Source: JACMLD01 sp044227095
Lineage (GTDB): Bacteria; Bacteroidota; Bacteroidia; Chitinophagales; Chitinophagaceae
Reading direction: 5' to 3'
Length of the DNA stretch: 64,000 bases
Assembly (NCBI GenBank): GCA_044227095.1
Contig: JBGAFV010000001.1
Location: 4,464,001-4,528,000 of the forward strand
A model generated the notes under the pieces. The model saw only the letters and a program-made list of their open reading frames with translations, did not search any database and had not been told where the DNA came from. Shown here in pieces: positions 7,723 to 17,900 of the stretch; within the stretch, counting starts at the first letter, position 1, and every line of letters begins with the position of its first letter. The position numbers and the translations under genes are program-made.

Positions 7723-8694
7723 ATGCAATACAGGCGTTTTGGAAAAACAAACTGGCAGGTTTCAGAAATAGGTTATGGCATGTGGGGCCTTGCCGGCTGG
7801 ACAGGCTCCGATGATAAAGAAATTGAAGCATCATTACATAAAGCAGTAGAACGTGGTTGCAATTTTTTTGATACTGCATGGGGATATGGTTCCGGATTAT
7901 CGGAACAAATATTGGGCAAACTGATGAAAGCCCATCCTAATCAAAAACTGTATGCTGCAACAAAAATTCCGCCCAAAAACAGAAAATGGCCTTCTCAGCG
8001 TGGTTTTAAAATTGCAGATGTTTTTCCTGCAGATTACGTTATTGAATACACAGAAAAAAGTTTACACAATCTTGGTGTTGATTGTATTGATCTTTTACAG
8101 TTTCATGTATGGGAAGACGAATGGGCAAATGAAGATGAATGGAAAACTACCATTATAAAATTAACAGAACAGGGAAAAGTAAAACACTGGGGCATTTCTG
8201 TAAACAGATGGGAGCCGGATAATTCTTTACAATCATTGCAGACAAATCTATTTTCTGCGGTACAAGTCATCTATAATATTTTTGATCAAAATCCCGAAGA
8301 CAATTTATTTCCGCTGTGCAAAAAACATGATGTTGGCATTATTGCCCGTGTTCCGTTTGATGAAGGAACACTTACTGGTACATTTGACTACAATACTGTT
8401 TTTCCAAAAGACGATTGGCGTTCTACTTATTTTGTGCCGGAGAATTTAAAATCAAGTGTAGATCATGCCAACGCTTTAAAGCCTTTGATTCCATCGAATA
8501 TGAGCATGCCCGAGATGGCCTTGCGTTTCATATTATCAAACCCGGATGTTGGCACTATTATACCGGGCATGCGCAAGCTAAAAAATGTAGAAGCAAACAC
8601 GGCAGTGTCTGATGGAAAATTGCTTTCAGCAGATTTATTATCAGCATTAAAAAAACATCGCTGGGACAGGTTGCCTACAGACTGGTCGCAATAG
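7723..8694 (+). CDS. Aldo/keto reductase
   Basis: 323 residues, the usual AKR length. Catalytic tetrad candidates: Asp50 and Tyr55 (FFDTAWGYG), Lys81 (AATKIPP) and the His of DLLQFHVWEDEW. NADPH-site segments WGISVNRWEP and IIPGMRKLKNVEANT follow. It reduces aldehydes or ketones in the cytoplasm with NAD(P)H; the substrate is not predictable, and the sequence resembles the YajO/PdxI-like single-gene AKRs. It starts a plus-strand run with the VOC, O-methyltransferase and FMN reductase genes (gaps 40, 49 and 84 bases) that could be one transcript. Confidence 0.92.
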   Translation: MQYRRFGKTNWQVSEIGYGMWGLAGWTGSDDKEIEASLHKAVERGCNFFDTAWGYGSGLSEQILGKLMKAHPNQKLYAATKIPPKNRKWPSQRGFKIADVFPADYVIEYTEKSLHNLGVDCIDLLQFHVWEDEWANEDEWKTTIIKLTEQGKVKHWGISVNRWEPDNSLQSLQTNLFSAVQVIYNIFDQNPEDNLFPLCKKHDVGIIARVPFDEGTLTGTFDYNTVFPKDDWRSTYFVPENLKSSVDHANALKPLIPSNMSMPEMALRFILSNPDVGTIIPGMRKLKNVEANTAVSDGKLLSADLLSALKKHRWDRLPTDWSQ

Positions 8695-8734
8695 AATTTA
8701 TAGTCCCGCTTATTAATTTTAAATCCGTTGTTGC

Positions 8735-9130
8735 ATGAATAAAAATACCGCCACTGCATTTGTACCGCAATTAATTATTCCGCATGGAACAATGGATCTT
8801 GAATTTTACAAAAAAGCTTTTAATGCCACTGAAACAAAACACATTACCAACGATGATGGCAGCATTCATGTTTCAGAAATGTTTATCAATGGCGCTATGT
8901 TTCATTTTCATGAAGAATCATGGGATGGTTCAACTTTTAGTCCGGCAAAACACAATGGCACAACTGCTATAATAGGCTTGATGGTTAGTGATGTGGATAC
9001 AGTAATAAACAATGCAGTTGCTGCAGGCGCAATTGTTCGCTCCCCTGCTACAAGCTATGATTACGGCTACAGGCAGGGAACGGTTGTAGATCCGCTGGGG
9101 CATATGTGGCTTATAGAAATGGTGATATAA
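8735..9130 (+). CDS. VOC superfamily protein (PhnB/YkcA-like glyoxalase fold)
   Basis: 131 residues in the PhnB-like form of the vicinal-oxygen-chelate fold: FVPQLIIPHGTMDLEFYKKAF at the start, SEMFINGAMFHFHEES, then VSDVDTVINNAVAAGA and the closing GYRQGTVVDPLGHMWLIE. In this family two paired beta-alpha-beta units form one metal or ligand site. Many PhnB-like members lack a known reaction, and this one is no exception. Start ATG 8735, 40 bases after the aldo/keto reductase. Confidence 0.88.
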   Translation: MNKNTATAFVPQLIIPHGTMDLEFYKKAFNATETKHITNDDGSIHVSEMFINGAMFHFHEESWDGSTFSPAKHNGTTAIIGLMVSDVDTVINNAVAAGAIVRSPATSYDYGYRQGTVVDPLGHMWLIEMVI

Positions 9131-9179
9131 ACAACACAGGTTTATTTTAATCTTTATTCAACTTTAATTATAACATGCA

Positions 9180-9845
9180 ATGAACAACGATATATTTTCT
9201 TCGGTAGACAATTATATAGCTAAACTATTCAACCCTGCAGACGCAGCGCTGGAAAATACAGAAGCCGAAATAGAAAAAGAAAACATACCACAAATTAGTG
9301 TTTCGCCCAACCAGGGAAAGTTTCTGCACTTGCTGGCGAAACTTTGCAATGCAAAAAAGATTCTGGAGATAGGAACATTGGGTGGTTATAGTACAATATG
9401 GATGGCAAGGGCATTACCCAACAACGGAAAATTGATTACACTTGAGCTGGAACAACATCATGCAGATGTTGCGCAAAAAAATATAGCAGCAGCAGGACTT
9501 GCAAATATTGTTGACATAAGACTGGGCAAAGCAATTGATCTGTTGCCGAAACTGGTAGCAGAAGGCGCCGGCCCTTTTGATATGATTTTTATTGATGCCG
9601 ATAAACCGCCATACACAGAATATTTTGAATGGGCATTAAAACTATCAAGGCCGGGCACATTAATTATTGCAGACAATGTTATCCGGGATGGTAAAGTGCT
9701 CGACCCAAATTGTGAAGACCCAATGGTAAAAGGCGCACAACGTTTTAATAAAGCGCTATCCGCCAATACATCTGTTACTGCTACTATTCTGCAAACTGTA
9801 GGATCGAAAGAATATGATGGTATGGCGCTGGCTATTGTAAATTAA
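9180..9845 (+). CDS. SAM-dependent O-methyltransferase (family 3)
   Basis: 221 residues in the catechol/caffeoyl-CoA O-methyltransferase family. Motif I is ILEIGTLGGYSTIWMA (SAM binding), followed by LITLELEQHHADVA, and the metal-binding FIDADKPPYTEY with the catalytic Asp. DNVIRDGKVLDP supplies the further metal ligands Asp-Asn. It methylates a hydroxyl group on a small, probably aromatic, molecule using a divalent metal. Bacterial relatives have broad catechol specificity. Cytoplasmic, no signal. The gene lies between the VOC and FMN reductase genes. Confidence 0.9.
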   Translation: MNNDIFSSVDNYIAKLFNPADAALENTEAEIEKENIPQISVSPNQGKFLHLLAKLCNAKKILEIGTLGGYSTIWMARALPNNGKLITLELEQHHADVAQKNIAAAGLANIVDIRLGKAIDLLPKLVAEGAGPFDMIFIDADKPPYTEYFEWALKLSRPGTLIIADNVIRDGKVLDPNCEDPMVKGAQRFNKALSANTSVTATILQTVGSKEYDGMALAIVN

Positions 9846-9929
9846 TTTAGTTGAATGGTTTTAAACAAACCAATTGCTTTGTTGTTACACTGAGAAATAT
9901 TTTATTATCAGCATAAACAGCAATCAAAC

Positions 9930-10499
9930 ATGTACAACCTAAAAATTATTATTGCCAGCACAAGACCCGGAAGAAAAGGCCCTTCAATTGCAAAATGGAT
10001 ATATGACAAAGCGCTTACGCATGCCGCATTTAATGTAGAGCTGCTTGATCTTGCTGAAATAAATCTTCCCTTTCTTGATGAACCCGAACACCCAAGATTA
10101 AAAAAGTATCATCACGAACATACAAAGAAATGGAGTGCTACTATTGACAGCGCAGATGCTTTTATTATGGTAACGCCGGAATACAATTTCAGCATGCCCG
10201 CTACTTTAAAAAATGCGCTTGATTTTCTTTTCCAGGAATGGGGTAAAAAGCCGGTAGCATTTGTAAGCTATGGGGGCATGTCTGGCGGTATTCGCTCAGT
10301 GCAAACCCTTAAACAGGTTGTTACCACTTTAAAAATGATGCCGCTTCCCGAATCTATAGCCCTGCCCTTTTTTACAAAGCATATTGATGAAAACGGCGTA
10401 TTTAAAGGAGATGAACAACTTGATAAAAGTGCTTCAGCTCTGTTAAAAGAACTTGAATCGTGGACGGGTGCCTTAAAAACAATACGCACCACTGTTTAA
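9930..10499 (+). CDS. NADPH-dependent FMN reductase family protein
   Basis: 189 residues with a flavodoxin-like fold. The phosphate-binding loop for FMN is ASTRPGRKGPSIAKWI near the start; VTPEYNFSMPATLKNALDFL is the conserved second FMN segment (PEYN.S.P..LKNALD), and FVSYGGMSGG the third. Such enzymes reduce FMN, quinones or azo compounds with NAD(P)H as dimers. It is the last gene of the 7.7-10.5 kb run and is followed 21 bases later by a strong terminator. Confidence 0.9.
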   Translation: MYNLKIIIASTRPGRKGPSIAKWIYDKALTHAAFNVELLDLAEINLPFLDEPEHPRLKKYHHEHTKKWSATIDSADAFIMVTPEYNFSMPATLKNALDFLFQEWGKKPVAFVSYGGMSGGIRSVQTLKQVVTTLKMMPLPESIALPFFTKHIDENGVFKGDEQLDKSASALLKELESWTGALKTIRTTV

Positions 10500-10520
10500 T
10501 TTATTGGTATTTTAAACAAA

Positions 10521-10552
10521 ATAACCGGCTAATATATGCCGGTTATTTTTTT
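10521..10552 (+). terminator. Rho-independent terminator after the FMN reductase gene
   Basis: ATAACCGGC pairs perfectly with GCCGGTTAT across an 8-base loop and runs into seven T residues (10546-10552). Confidence 0.92.
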
Positions 10553-10642
10553 GTCATTATTATTCGTGCTATAAGACAATTTTTTTTCGAAACTACGTTG
10601 AATAGCTACGTCAACAATCCCAAAACGTTTAAACGCTCTATT

Positions 10643-12244
10643 ATGACTTATCGGATCTTAATTATTGCCTGCTTTATCTCTTCAATTGGCTATTCGCAAA
10701 ACAAAAAATTTACATTCAAACTGGGTACAGAATATGAGCTACCCAGGAGAACAGAAGAGCTTGCCTTTTTTGGAAACGACCAGGATGGCATTGTAAACCT
10801 TTCACTAAAAAAAGAGGAACTGAATATTGTAAGGTTTGATGCACAATCTTTACGCAAAACCAGCGAAAAAGTGATAGAACTCCCTGAAGTAACTAAGAAT
10901 TTCAACAGCGAGGAAGTAGCTATCATGAAAAACAATTACTACTGGCTGCACAGCGATTGGGATAAAGACAATGAAAAAGAAATGCTATTTTATGATAAAA
11001 TAGATGTTGCCACCGGAAAGATAACCGAACCCAACAAGAAAATGTTTGAAACTACAAAACTTGGCGGAACATCAGCATTACTTACAGGATTTTACCGGTA
11101 TAAAGTGGATGGCAAATACCAGTTTAGTTATGATATAGATCAAACTAAATTACTGGTAAGCTATCGTTTGTACCCACTGGTTAAAAACGACAAAAAAAAT
11201 TACGACAAACTTGGCGTACAGGTTTTTGATGAACACATGAATAAACTATGGGGAAGAGAATTTACTATGCCATATACAGAAGCCATTATGGACAATTCTG
11301 ATTTCTCTGTTGATTCTAAAGGCAATGCTTACCTGCTTAGCAAAGTTTACGATAATGATTCAAGAAAAGAAAAAGACAAAGCTACCGGCAAACCAGCTTA
11401 TCATTTTGAAGTGTTTAAGTTTGAAAAAGATTCAAAAGAGATTAAACGCACTTCAGTTTCTGTAGGCGATTATTTTATTAAACAGCCTTCTCTTATTGAA
11501 GATGCTACCCACAATATGATTATTGCCTGCACATACAGCAAGAAGAATGGCACTAATGGCACTGATGGTGTTTTTCTTTGTATGGTAGACCAGGATGGGA
11601 AAGTGGTAAAATACAAAAACGGGTTCTACGAATTCCCCCTTGCAGAATTAGAGAAATTTGAATCTGCAAGATCAAAAAGAAAAATGGAAAAGAAAGACGA
11701 TTACGAAGCACCCGATCTTACTGTAAGAAATGTAGTAATTGGAAGCGATGGTGGCGTTTTTATTGCCTGCGAAGAATTCAGGGTTGAAAACAATTCATAC
11801 ATGGATGGACAGGGGCACTGGCATTCTTATATTACGTATTATTATGAGGATATGCTTGGTATGAAGATAAATTCTTCCGGCGCATTTGAGTGGTTGAGAA
11901 AAATTCCTAAAAAACAAAAAGGTGGTGCTGGCAGGGGCGGAATGAGTTTTACTTTGATTGCTGATGAAACAGGGTACCACTACCTGTACCTCGATAATAA
12001 GAAAAACATGGAAATGGAAGAAGATGATGTTCCAAAATACCATGTAGATGGCAAAGGCGGACAGGTTGTAGTAGCTACATTAGATGAAAAAGGTACACTC
12101 ACAAAAGAACTATTGTTTGATACAAGAGAAGAAGACATAAAAGTGTACCCTGCAGACTTTAGCAGGATTAATGGCAACCAGTTTATTGGCAGGGCCAGAA
12201 TTAAAAAAAACCTGTTTCAACCATTATTGATCACTGTAAAATAA
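10643..12244 (+). CDS. Exported protein of unknown function
   Basis: 533 residues from the ATG at 10643. The open frame extends 61 codons upstream through the terminator of the previous gene, which is not credible as coding. A signal peptide (YRILIIACFISSIGYSQ) is clear; the mature protein is rich in Lys, Asp and Tyr. Short recurring elements (SVDSKGNAYLLSKVY, IGSDGGVFIACEEF, LIADETGYHYLYLDNK) look like beta-propeller blades reading out a stored value, but I recognise no named family. It ends in IARIKKNLFQPLLITVK-like strands (GRARIKKNLFQPLLI). It stands alone, closed by a strong terminator. Confidence 0.8.
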   Translation: MTYRILIIACFISSIGYSQNKKFTFKLGTEYELPRRTEELAFFGNDQDGIVNLSLKKEELNIVRFDAQSLRKTSEKVIELPEVTKNFNSEEVAIMKNNYYWLHSDWDKDNEKEMLFYDKIDVATGKITEPNKKMFETTKLGGTSALLTGFYRYKVDGKYQFSYDIDQTKLLVSYRLYPLVKNDKKNYDKLGVQVFDEHMNKLWGREFTMPYTEAIMDNSDFSVDSKGNAYLLSKVYDNDSRKEKDKATGKPAYHFEVFKFEKDSKEIKRTSVSVGDYFIKQPSLIEDATHNMIIACTYSKKNGTNGTDGVFLCMVDQDGKVVKYKNGFYEFPLAELEKFESARSKRKMEKKDDYEAPDLTVRNVVIGSDGGVFIACEEFRVENNSYMDGQGHWHSYITYYYEDMLGMKINSSGAFEWLRKIPKKQKGGAGRGGMSFTLIADETGYHYLYLDNKKNMEMEEDDVPKYHVDGKGGQVVVATLDEKGTLTKELLFDTREEDIKVYPADFSRINGNQFIGRARIKKNLFQPLLITVK

Positions 12245-12265
12245 TACATTCATATCCAATTATTG

Positions 12266-12298
12266 AAGCGGCCTGCATTTGTTGCAGGCCGCTTTTTA
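12266..12298 (+). terminator. Rho-independent terminator
   Basis: AGCGGCCTGCA and TGCAGGCCGCT form a perfect 11-bp stem (12 with an A-T extension), 5-base loop, then TTTTTATTT. It closes the unknown exported gene ending at 12244. Confidence 0.95.
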
Positions 12299-12441
12299 TT
12301 TAAGGTTACATCAATTAGCAAATCATCAAGCATAAGCCTCATTTCATCAAAGAAGAAATTTATCCTTTGTTTCCTATACTTTCTTTGTTACTGACAAAGA
12401 TGTTCATCAACATCAGTTTTAATAACCTTAATACTTATTGT

Positions 12442-12915
12442 ATGTTACAGCGTATCATTAAACGAGGCTTTCCTGCATCTTTCCTGATGCTTACCTTTTC
12501 TGTGTTACTGTTTTCATTTTCAAACAAAATGGGTGGGGACAGTTTTGAAGTGTACATTGGCAAAAAGCTGATGTTTCAGCAATATGTAACCCGCGGCGAG
12601 GCCGTTAAAAGCCTGCAGCTTGAGCAATCTGATTACAACAATGAAATTGAAGTGTATTACAGTCATTGTGGTGCTACCGGCACAAGCAGGGTTATCAGCA
12701 TAAGAGACGGACAAAACAAGGTGCTTAAAGAATGGCGTTACCAGGATACACCCAGCGCAAAATCAAGTATGGCATGCAATGTAAAAGATGTAGTTGGTCT
12801 TCAAAAATTAAGCAACGGCGGCACACTGAACCTCTACTATACTTCTCATGAATTGCCAAATGGCAGATTACTTGCCAGCATATATATACCTGCAGGCGTA
12901 AAATCAACACGCTAG
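12442..12915 (+). CDS. Small exported protein of unknown function
   Basis: 157 residues if started at ATG 12442. The frame is open from a TTG at 12367, but a signal-type helix (FPASFLMLTFSVLLFSFSN) follows the 12442 start directly. The mature part of about 125 residues contains IEVYYSHCGATGTSRVISIRDG and SSMACNVKDVVGLQKL, so its two cysteines could form one disulfide in the periplasm; the rest is beta-rich. I recognise no family. It lies between two terminators, upstream of nudK. Confidence 0.7.
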   Translation: MLQRIIKRGFPASFLMLTFSVLLFSFSNKMGGDSFEVYIGKKLMFQQYVTRGEAVKSLQLEQSDYNNEIEVYYSHCGATGTSRVISIRDGQNKVLKEWRYQDTPSAKSSMACNVKDVVGLQKLSNGGTLNLYYTSHELPNGRLLASIYIPAGVKSTR

Positions 12916-13055
12916 AACCATAGTTTTTTGTTTTTACTCATTGCGGCATCGTTATAAATGATGCTGCAATGTTTTTTATCAATTATTTTAAAGTTGCGAT
13001 TGCGTTGGTTATTTATTTCCGGCTATTTTTACGGCACCATAATAAAACCGGAACA

Positions 13056-13634
13056 ATGATTAAAAATGTAAGCATCCTTAAAACAGAAATACTTTCAAAC
13101 AACTGGTATACGCTCAGAAAGATTACTTATGAATACGATCAAAAAAACGGCAAACACCAGGTACAAACAAGAGAAGCATATGATCGTGGCAATGGCGCTA
13201 CCATTCTTTTGTACAACAAAGAAAACAAAACGGTTATTTTAACTTACCAGTTCAGGTTGCCAACTTTTATTAACGGCAATACAGATGGCATGCTGATAGA
13301 AGCCTGTGCCGGTTTGCTTGATAAAGACAATCCGGAAGATTGCATAAGAAGGGAAACAGAAGAAGAAACAGGTTATAAAATTACTGATGTAAAAAAAGTG
13401 TTTGAAGCATATATGTCGCCAGGTTCTGTTACAGAAATACTTTATTTTTTTGTTGCTGCATATACTGCTTCAATGAAAATAAGTGAAGGTGGCGGCGTAG
13501 AACACGAGCAGGAAAACATAGAAGTGCTGGAACTTGCATTTGAAAAGGCCATGCAAATGATTACTGATGGCTCAATTAAAGATGCTAAAACAATTATGCT
13601 CTTGCAATATGCAAAACTCAATAATCTTGTTTGA
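13056..13634 (+). CDS. nudK: GDP-mannose pyrophosphatase NudK (Nudix hydrolase)
   Basis: 192 residues from ATG 13056, the start that matches E. coli NudK; the open frame upstream (from 12969) adds 29 non-homologous residues. It tracks NudK closely: ILSNNWYTLRKITYEY, REAYDRGNGATILLYN, LIEACAGLLDKDNPEDCIRR, the Nudix core RETEEETGY, YMSPGSVTEILYFFVAAY and EQENIEVLELAFEKA. NudK cleaves GDP-mannose to GMP and mannose-1-phosphate, using Mg2+ held by the Nudix glutamates. Cytoplasmic. It converges on the lytic transglycosylase gene, with a shared hairpin between them. Confidence 0.93.
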   Translation: MIKNVSILKTEILSNNWYTLRKITYEYDQKNGKHQVQTREAYDRGNGATILLYNKENKTVILTYQFRLPTFINGNTDGMLIEACAGLLDKDNPEDCIRRETEEETGYKITDVKKVFEAYMSPGSVTEILYFFVAAYTASMKISEGGGVEHEQENIEVLELAFEKAMQMITDGSIKDAKTIMLLQYAKLNNLV

Positions 13635-13655
13635 GCCTAATGAAATTTACAATAA

Positions 13656-13697
13656 AAAGACCTTTTTATCCCGCGATAAAAAGGTCTTTGTTTTTGA
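13656..13697. terminator. Bidirectional terminator between nudK and the lytic transglycosylase
   Basis: AAAGACCTTTTTATC and GATAAAAAGGTCTTT form a perfect 15-bp stem with loop CCGC. T-rich sequence follows on the plus strand, and the A-run upstream gives T residues on the minus strand, so it can serve both convergent genes. Confidence 0.93.
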
Positions 13698-13736
13698 TTG
13701 AGATTGTAACCGTCCAAATATAATTGAGCTGTGTTA

Positions 13737-14567
13737 TTAATATCCGTAAACAATACTCTGTTTAAACTCTGCCAGTTCTTTTGTGTAAAAAAGGTCCTGT
13801 TGCGCAGGTTGTATACCCTTTGCTTTTGCAGATAATGCGGAAATCATTTTGTTATGACGGATGTTTTCTGCTTTGGTCAATGTTGTTTCGCTACCATTTC
13901 CTTCAAAGAAATAATGCGTAGCAATAAACTTCTTCACGTGATCCCTGCTTTCTTCCGGCAGATAAGATTGCAATGCCCAGAAATTATGGCTGCCAGATTT
14001 ACGAATGGCTGAATTTACAGGGCCGGGGCCACAATTGTAAGCAGCCATTACAAGCAACCAGTCGCCATATTCAGTATATAAATCACGCAGGTATAAAGCA
14101 GCGGCATTGGTGCTTTTTACAAACTGCTTGCGTTCATCATTACGGGCAGAAACTTTAAGGCCGAGTATTTTTGCAGTTTCAGGCATCAATTGCCATGGGC
14201 CAACAGCGCCAACACGTGAAACAGCCGTAGGTTTTAATTCTGATTCTATTACTGCAAGATATTTTAGCTGCAGCGGAAGTTTGTACTTAGCAAATACAAG
14301 GTCCATTGTTTTAAATGGGGCTTTGCTTCTTTCTTTAATTTCCAGCAACTCGTCGTTGTTCTTCTTTATGTAATTGTTTACAAACTTAACAGCGTTCTTA
14401 TTAAGCTTTACTTTATTTATAGCAGGTGCTGGCACCATACATGCTATAGCATCATCATCATCTGATAAATCCCTGTTCTGCGGGTGCTGATAGCTGGTAA
14501 AAGGAATAGCCGTGAATAAAAGCAAATGACCACCAAATACAGCTTTCGAAAAGGTAGAATTCAACAT
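13737..14567 (-). CDS. Lytic transglycosylase (Slt/MltD-type domain)
   Basis: 276 residues with an N-terminal hydrophobic export segment. The family 1 lytic transglycosylase domain spans about residues 88-230: the catalytic Glu108 lies in LAVIESELKPTAVS, followed by RVGAVGPWQLMPETAK, AALYLRDLYTEYGDWLLVMAAYNCGPG and FWALQSYLPEESRDHVKK. It cleaves peptidoglycan between MurNAc and GlcNAc, leaving 1,6-anhydro-MurNAc. Unlike full MltD it has no LysM repeats after the domain, so it relies on the catalytic domain alone. The upstream 397-base spacer (14568-14964) shows no gene, repeat or RNA that I can identify. Confidence 0.9.
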   Translation of the reverse strand: MLNSTFSKAVFGGHLLLFTAIPFTSYQHPQNRDLSDDDDAIACMVPAPAINKVKLNKNAVKFVNNYIKKNNDELLEIKERSKAPFKTMDLVFAKYKLPLQLKYLAVIESELKPTAVSRVGAVGPWQLMPETAKILGLKVSARNDERKQFVKSTNAAALYLRDLYTEYGDWLLVMAAYNCGPGPVNSAIRKSGSHNFWALQSYLPEESRDHVKKFIATHYFFEGNGSETTLTKAENIRHNKMISALSAKAKGIQPAQQDLFYTKELAEFKQSIVYGY

Positions 14568-14964
14568 TGTTTTTAGTTTTAAAGTAAAACAATGCCGACC
14601 CTGAAGATTTGGATTGTGAAATGGGTAAACAGTAAATCAGAGGAATATTGGCAGAAGTGCAGTAAAGTATCCGGGGGTACGGTCAACAAGGTTTTTCAGT
14701 GAAACCGGGGTACTGCACTATAGCATTTGATTATGCTAACAGGGTCAAAGATATATTCCGGATCCGGTAAATCATAGCATTTACTACTCAGGAAATCTAC
14801 GATTCTGGCATAACTATAGCTATATCACTACTTTAGAAAATAAGAAATTTTATCTCTAAAACCAGTTTTCGTAGTTTTACTTCAATTGTTTTTAAGAGCT
14901 TAAGCTTAGTCATTAAAGAGAGTATACAACCTGTTTTTAAAATACGCAAATACAACTTCTATAA

Positions 14965-17900
14965 ATGAAAAGAACAGAGGCTGGAATAAGGCAGCATTTT
15001 TTGGCTGGCGGAGGAGAAATGGGCAAGCTAACCAGGGAAAAAGATTGGAGTAATTCTGTATTAGGCAGTACTGATGAATGGCCTCAAAGCCTTAAAACAA
15101 CCTTAGGCATTATACTCAATTCAAAATTCCCCATGTTTCTTTTTTGGGGAAAAGAACTGACTTGCTTTTATAACGATGCTTACCGGCCAAGCCTTGGCAC
15201 TAATGGAAAACATCCCAATATATTAGGGATGGCTGCCAAAGATGCATGGCCCGAAATATGGAGCATAATAAGCCCTTTAATAAAACAGGTGCTTGCAGGT
15301 GGTGAAGCTACCTGGAGCGAAGATCAGCTCATCCCTATTTACAGAAATGGTAAAATAGAAGACGTTTATTGGACATTCAGCTACAGCCCTGTTGTTGATG
15401 AGTCAGAAAAAGTTGCAGGTGTATTTGTAACCTGTACAGAAACTACATCAAAAATTGTTTCTTTAAAAAAAATGGCAGAAAGCGAAAGAAACTTTCGCAC
15501 ATTGATTGAAGAATCTCCCATAGCTGCTTCTGTTATTAAAGGCAAAGATTTTATCATAGAAATTGCAAACGATGCCTGCCTCGAAATGTGGGGCCGTAAC
15601 AAAAGCATTATCGGCAAAAAAATAACAGATGTATTTCCAGAGTTAATAGATCAAAATTACCTCTCTATATTAAGAGATGTGTATGAAACCGGAATAAGCT
15701 ACGAAGGCAAAGAAAATGCTGCTACTCTTATAAAAAACGGTGAACTCAAAAAAATCTATGTAAACTTTATTTATAAAGCTCTTAAAGATGAAAATGGCGA
15801 TATAACAGGCATTTTATCAATGGGGTATGATGTTACAGAACAAGTAACCAACCGGCAGCAGCTTAAAGAGCTGGAAGAACGTACAAGGCTTGCTATTGAT
15901 GCAAACGAAATTGGGTTTTACGATGTAGATCTTATAACCGGCGATGTTGTTTTTTCTGATAAAATGCACCAGATATATGGCTCGGAAGAAGTTCTTCCAA
16001 AAGAGGCATATACCAATATGATACATCCCGATGATTTGGAACAACGAAAAAGGGCGCATGAAAAAGCATTGGAAACCGGCAAACTGGAATACCAGTACAG
16101 GATAATACAAAAAAATGGATCGATACGATGGATAGATTCTCACGCCAAGCTATATTATAATAGCGAAGGTGTTGCCATAAGAAGAATAGGAACTATACAA
16201 GATATAACAGAACAAAAAATATTGTCATCGGCAATTGAAGAAGCGGAAAGAAAATTCCGCAATACTGTTATGCAAGCCCCGGTTGGAATTGTATTGCTGA
16301 AAGGGCCTCAGTTTGTAGTAGAAATGGCCAATGCTAATTACCTGCAACTGGTAGACCAAAAAGAAGAAGCATTTGTAGGCAAACCACTCTTTGATTCATT
16401 GCCCGAAGTAAAAGAAATAGTAGACCCTCTTTTAACGAATGTATTAAAAACAGGTATCCCTTATTATGCAGATGAGTTGCAGATAAGCCTTAAACGTTTC
16501 GGAAAAATAGAACCCTGTTATTTCAATCTTGTATACCAGCCATTGCGTGAAAGCGACGGAACCATTAGCGGCGTTATGGCTGTAGCAAATGAAGTAACTA
16601 AACAGGTAGAAGCAAAACATGCGCTAAAAGAAAATGAAGAAAAGTTCAGCAATATTGTGATACATGCCCCTGTGGCAATGACCATATTCAGGGGAAGGGA
16701 TTACGTAATAGAAGTTGCCAATAATGCAATGCTAAAAAATATATGGCGAAAAGAAGCACATGAAGTTTTGGGCAAAAAAGTATTGGAAGTTTTTCCGGAA
16801 TTGTTTGATCAAAAATACCCGGCTTTACTTGAAAAAGTTATTACCACCGGCATACCCCATCGCGAAATAGAATCGGTAGTGTATGTGCAGGGAAATGATG
16901 GCATGAAAAAATTTTATCTTGATTTTGAATACCTGCCATTGTTTGAAAATGATAACAGCGTATCGGGTATAATGATAACCGTAAACGATGTTACTTCAAA
17001 AGTAGAAGCAAGGTTGCTGCTTGAAGATGCTGAAGAACGCTTACGACTGGCCGCAGAAGGAACAGGGCTTGCCACATGGGATCTTAACCTGCAAACAAGG
17101 AGCATTATATACTCACCGAAACTGGCTTCAATTTTCGGTTACCCGGAAGATACAATACTCACCCATCCGCAAATGCGTGAGCACATACACCCAGATGATA
17201 TACAAACCATAGTTGAACCAGCTTTTGAGAAAGCTTTACAAACAGGCATGTACCTGTACGAAGCAAGGGTTGTTCATCCAGATAAATCCGTTCACTGGAT
17301 ACGTACGCAGGGAAAAGTTATGTTTGATGAAAACAAACAACCCATAAGAATGCTGGGCACTATGCGTGATATTACTGCTCAAAAAATAAATGAAGAAGAT
17401 GTACAGCGACTGGCGGCAATTGTTCAGTCTTCAGAAGATCCTATCATTAGCAAAAGAATTGATGGCATTATTACTTCCTGGAACGATGCAGCGCAAAGAA
17501 CCTTTCAGTATACAGCAGAAGAAATGATTGGCCAGTCTATTTTAAAACTTATACCCAAGGATAAATACAACGAAGAAACTTTAATAATAGACAAACTGAA
17601 AAAAGGAGAAAGGATAGAACATTTTGAAACAAAGCGCATGGCCAAAGACGGTAGCTTAATAGACATATCTCTTACCATTTCTCCACTAAAAAACAGCGAA
17701 GGACAAGTAATCGGCGCTTCTAAAATAATCAGGGATATAACAAAACAAAAAATTGCAGAAAGGCTTGTCAACGAGAGTGAACAAAAATTTCGCCTGCTGG
17801 CAGATTCTATGCCGCAATTTATATGGACGAGTGACCCTAATGGAACCCTTAATTACTTCAGCAAAACTGTGTACGATTATTCTGGTCTTTCTCTAAATGA

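Noticed and set aside
10460..10642. N-terminal extension of the unknown exported protein
   Set aside because: Overlaps the FMN reductase 3' end and a strong terminator; a signal peptide begins at 10643.
14568..14964. Small RNA or hidden gene in the 397-base spacer before the PAS kinase
   Set aside because: No open frame of note, no hairpin with a T-run, and no repeat family found; left unassigned.
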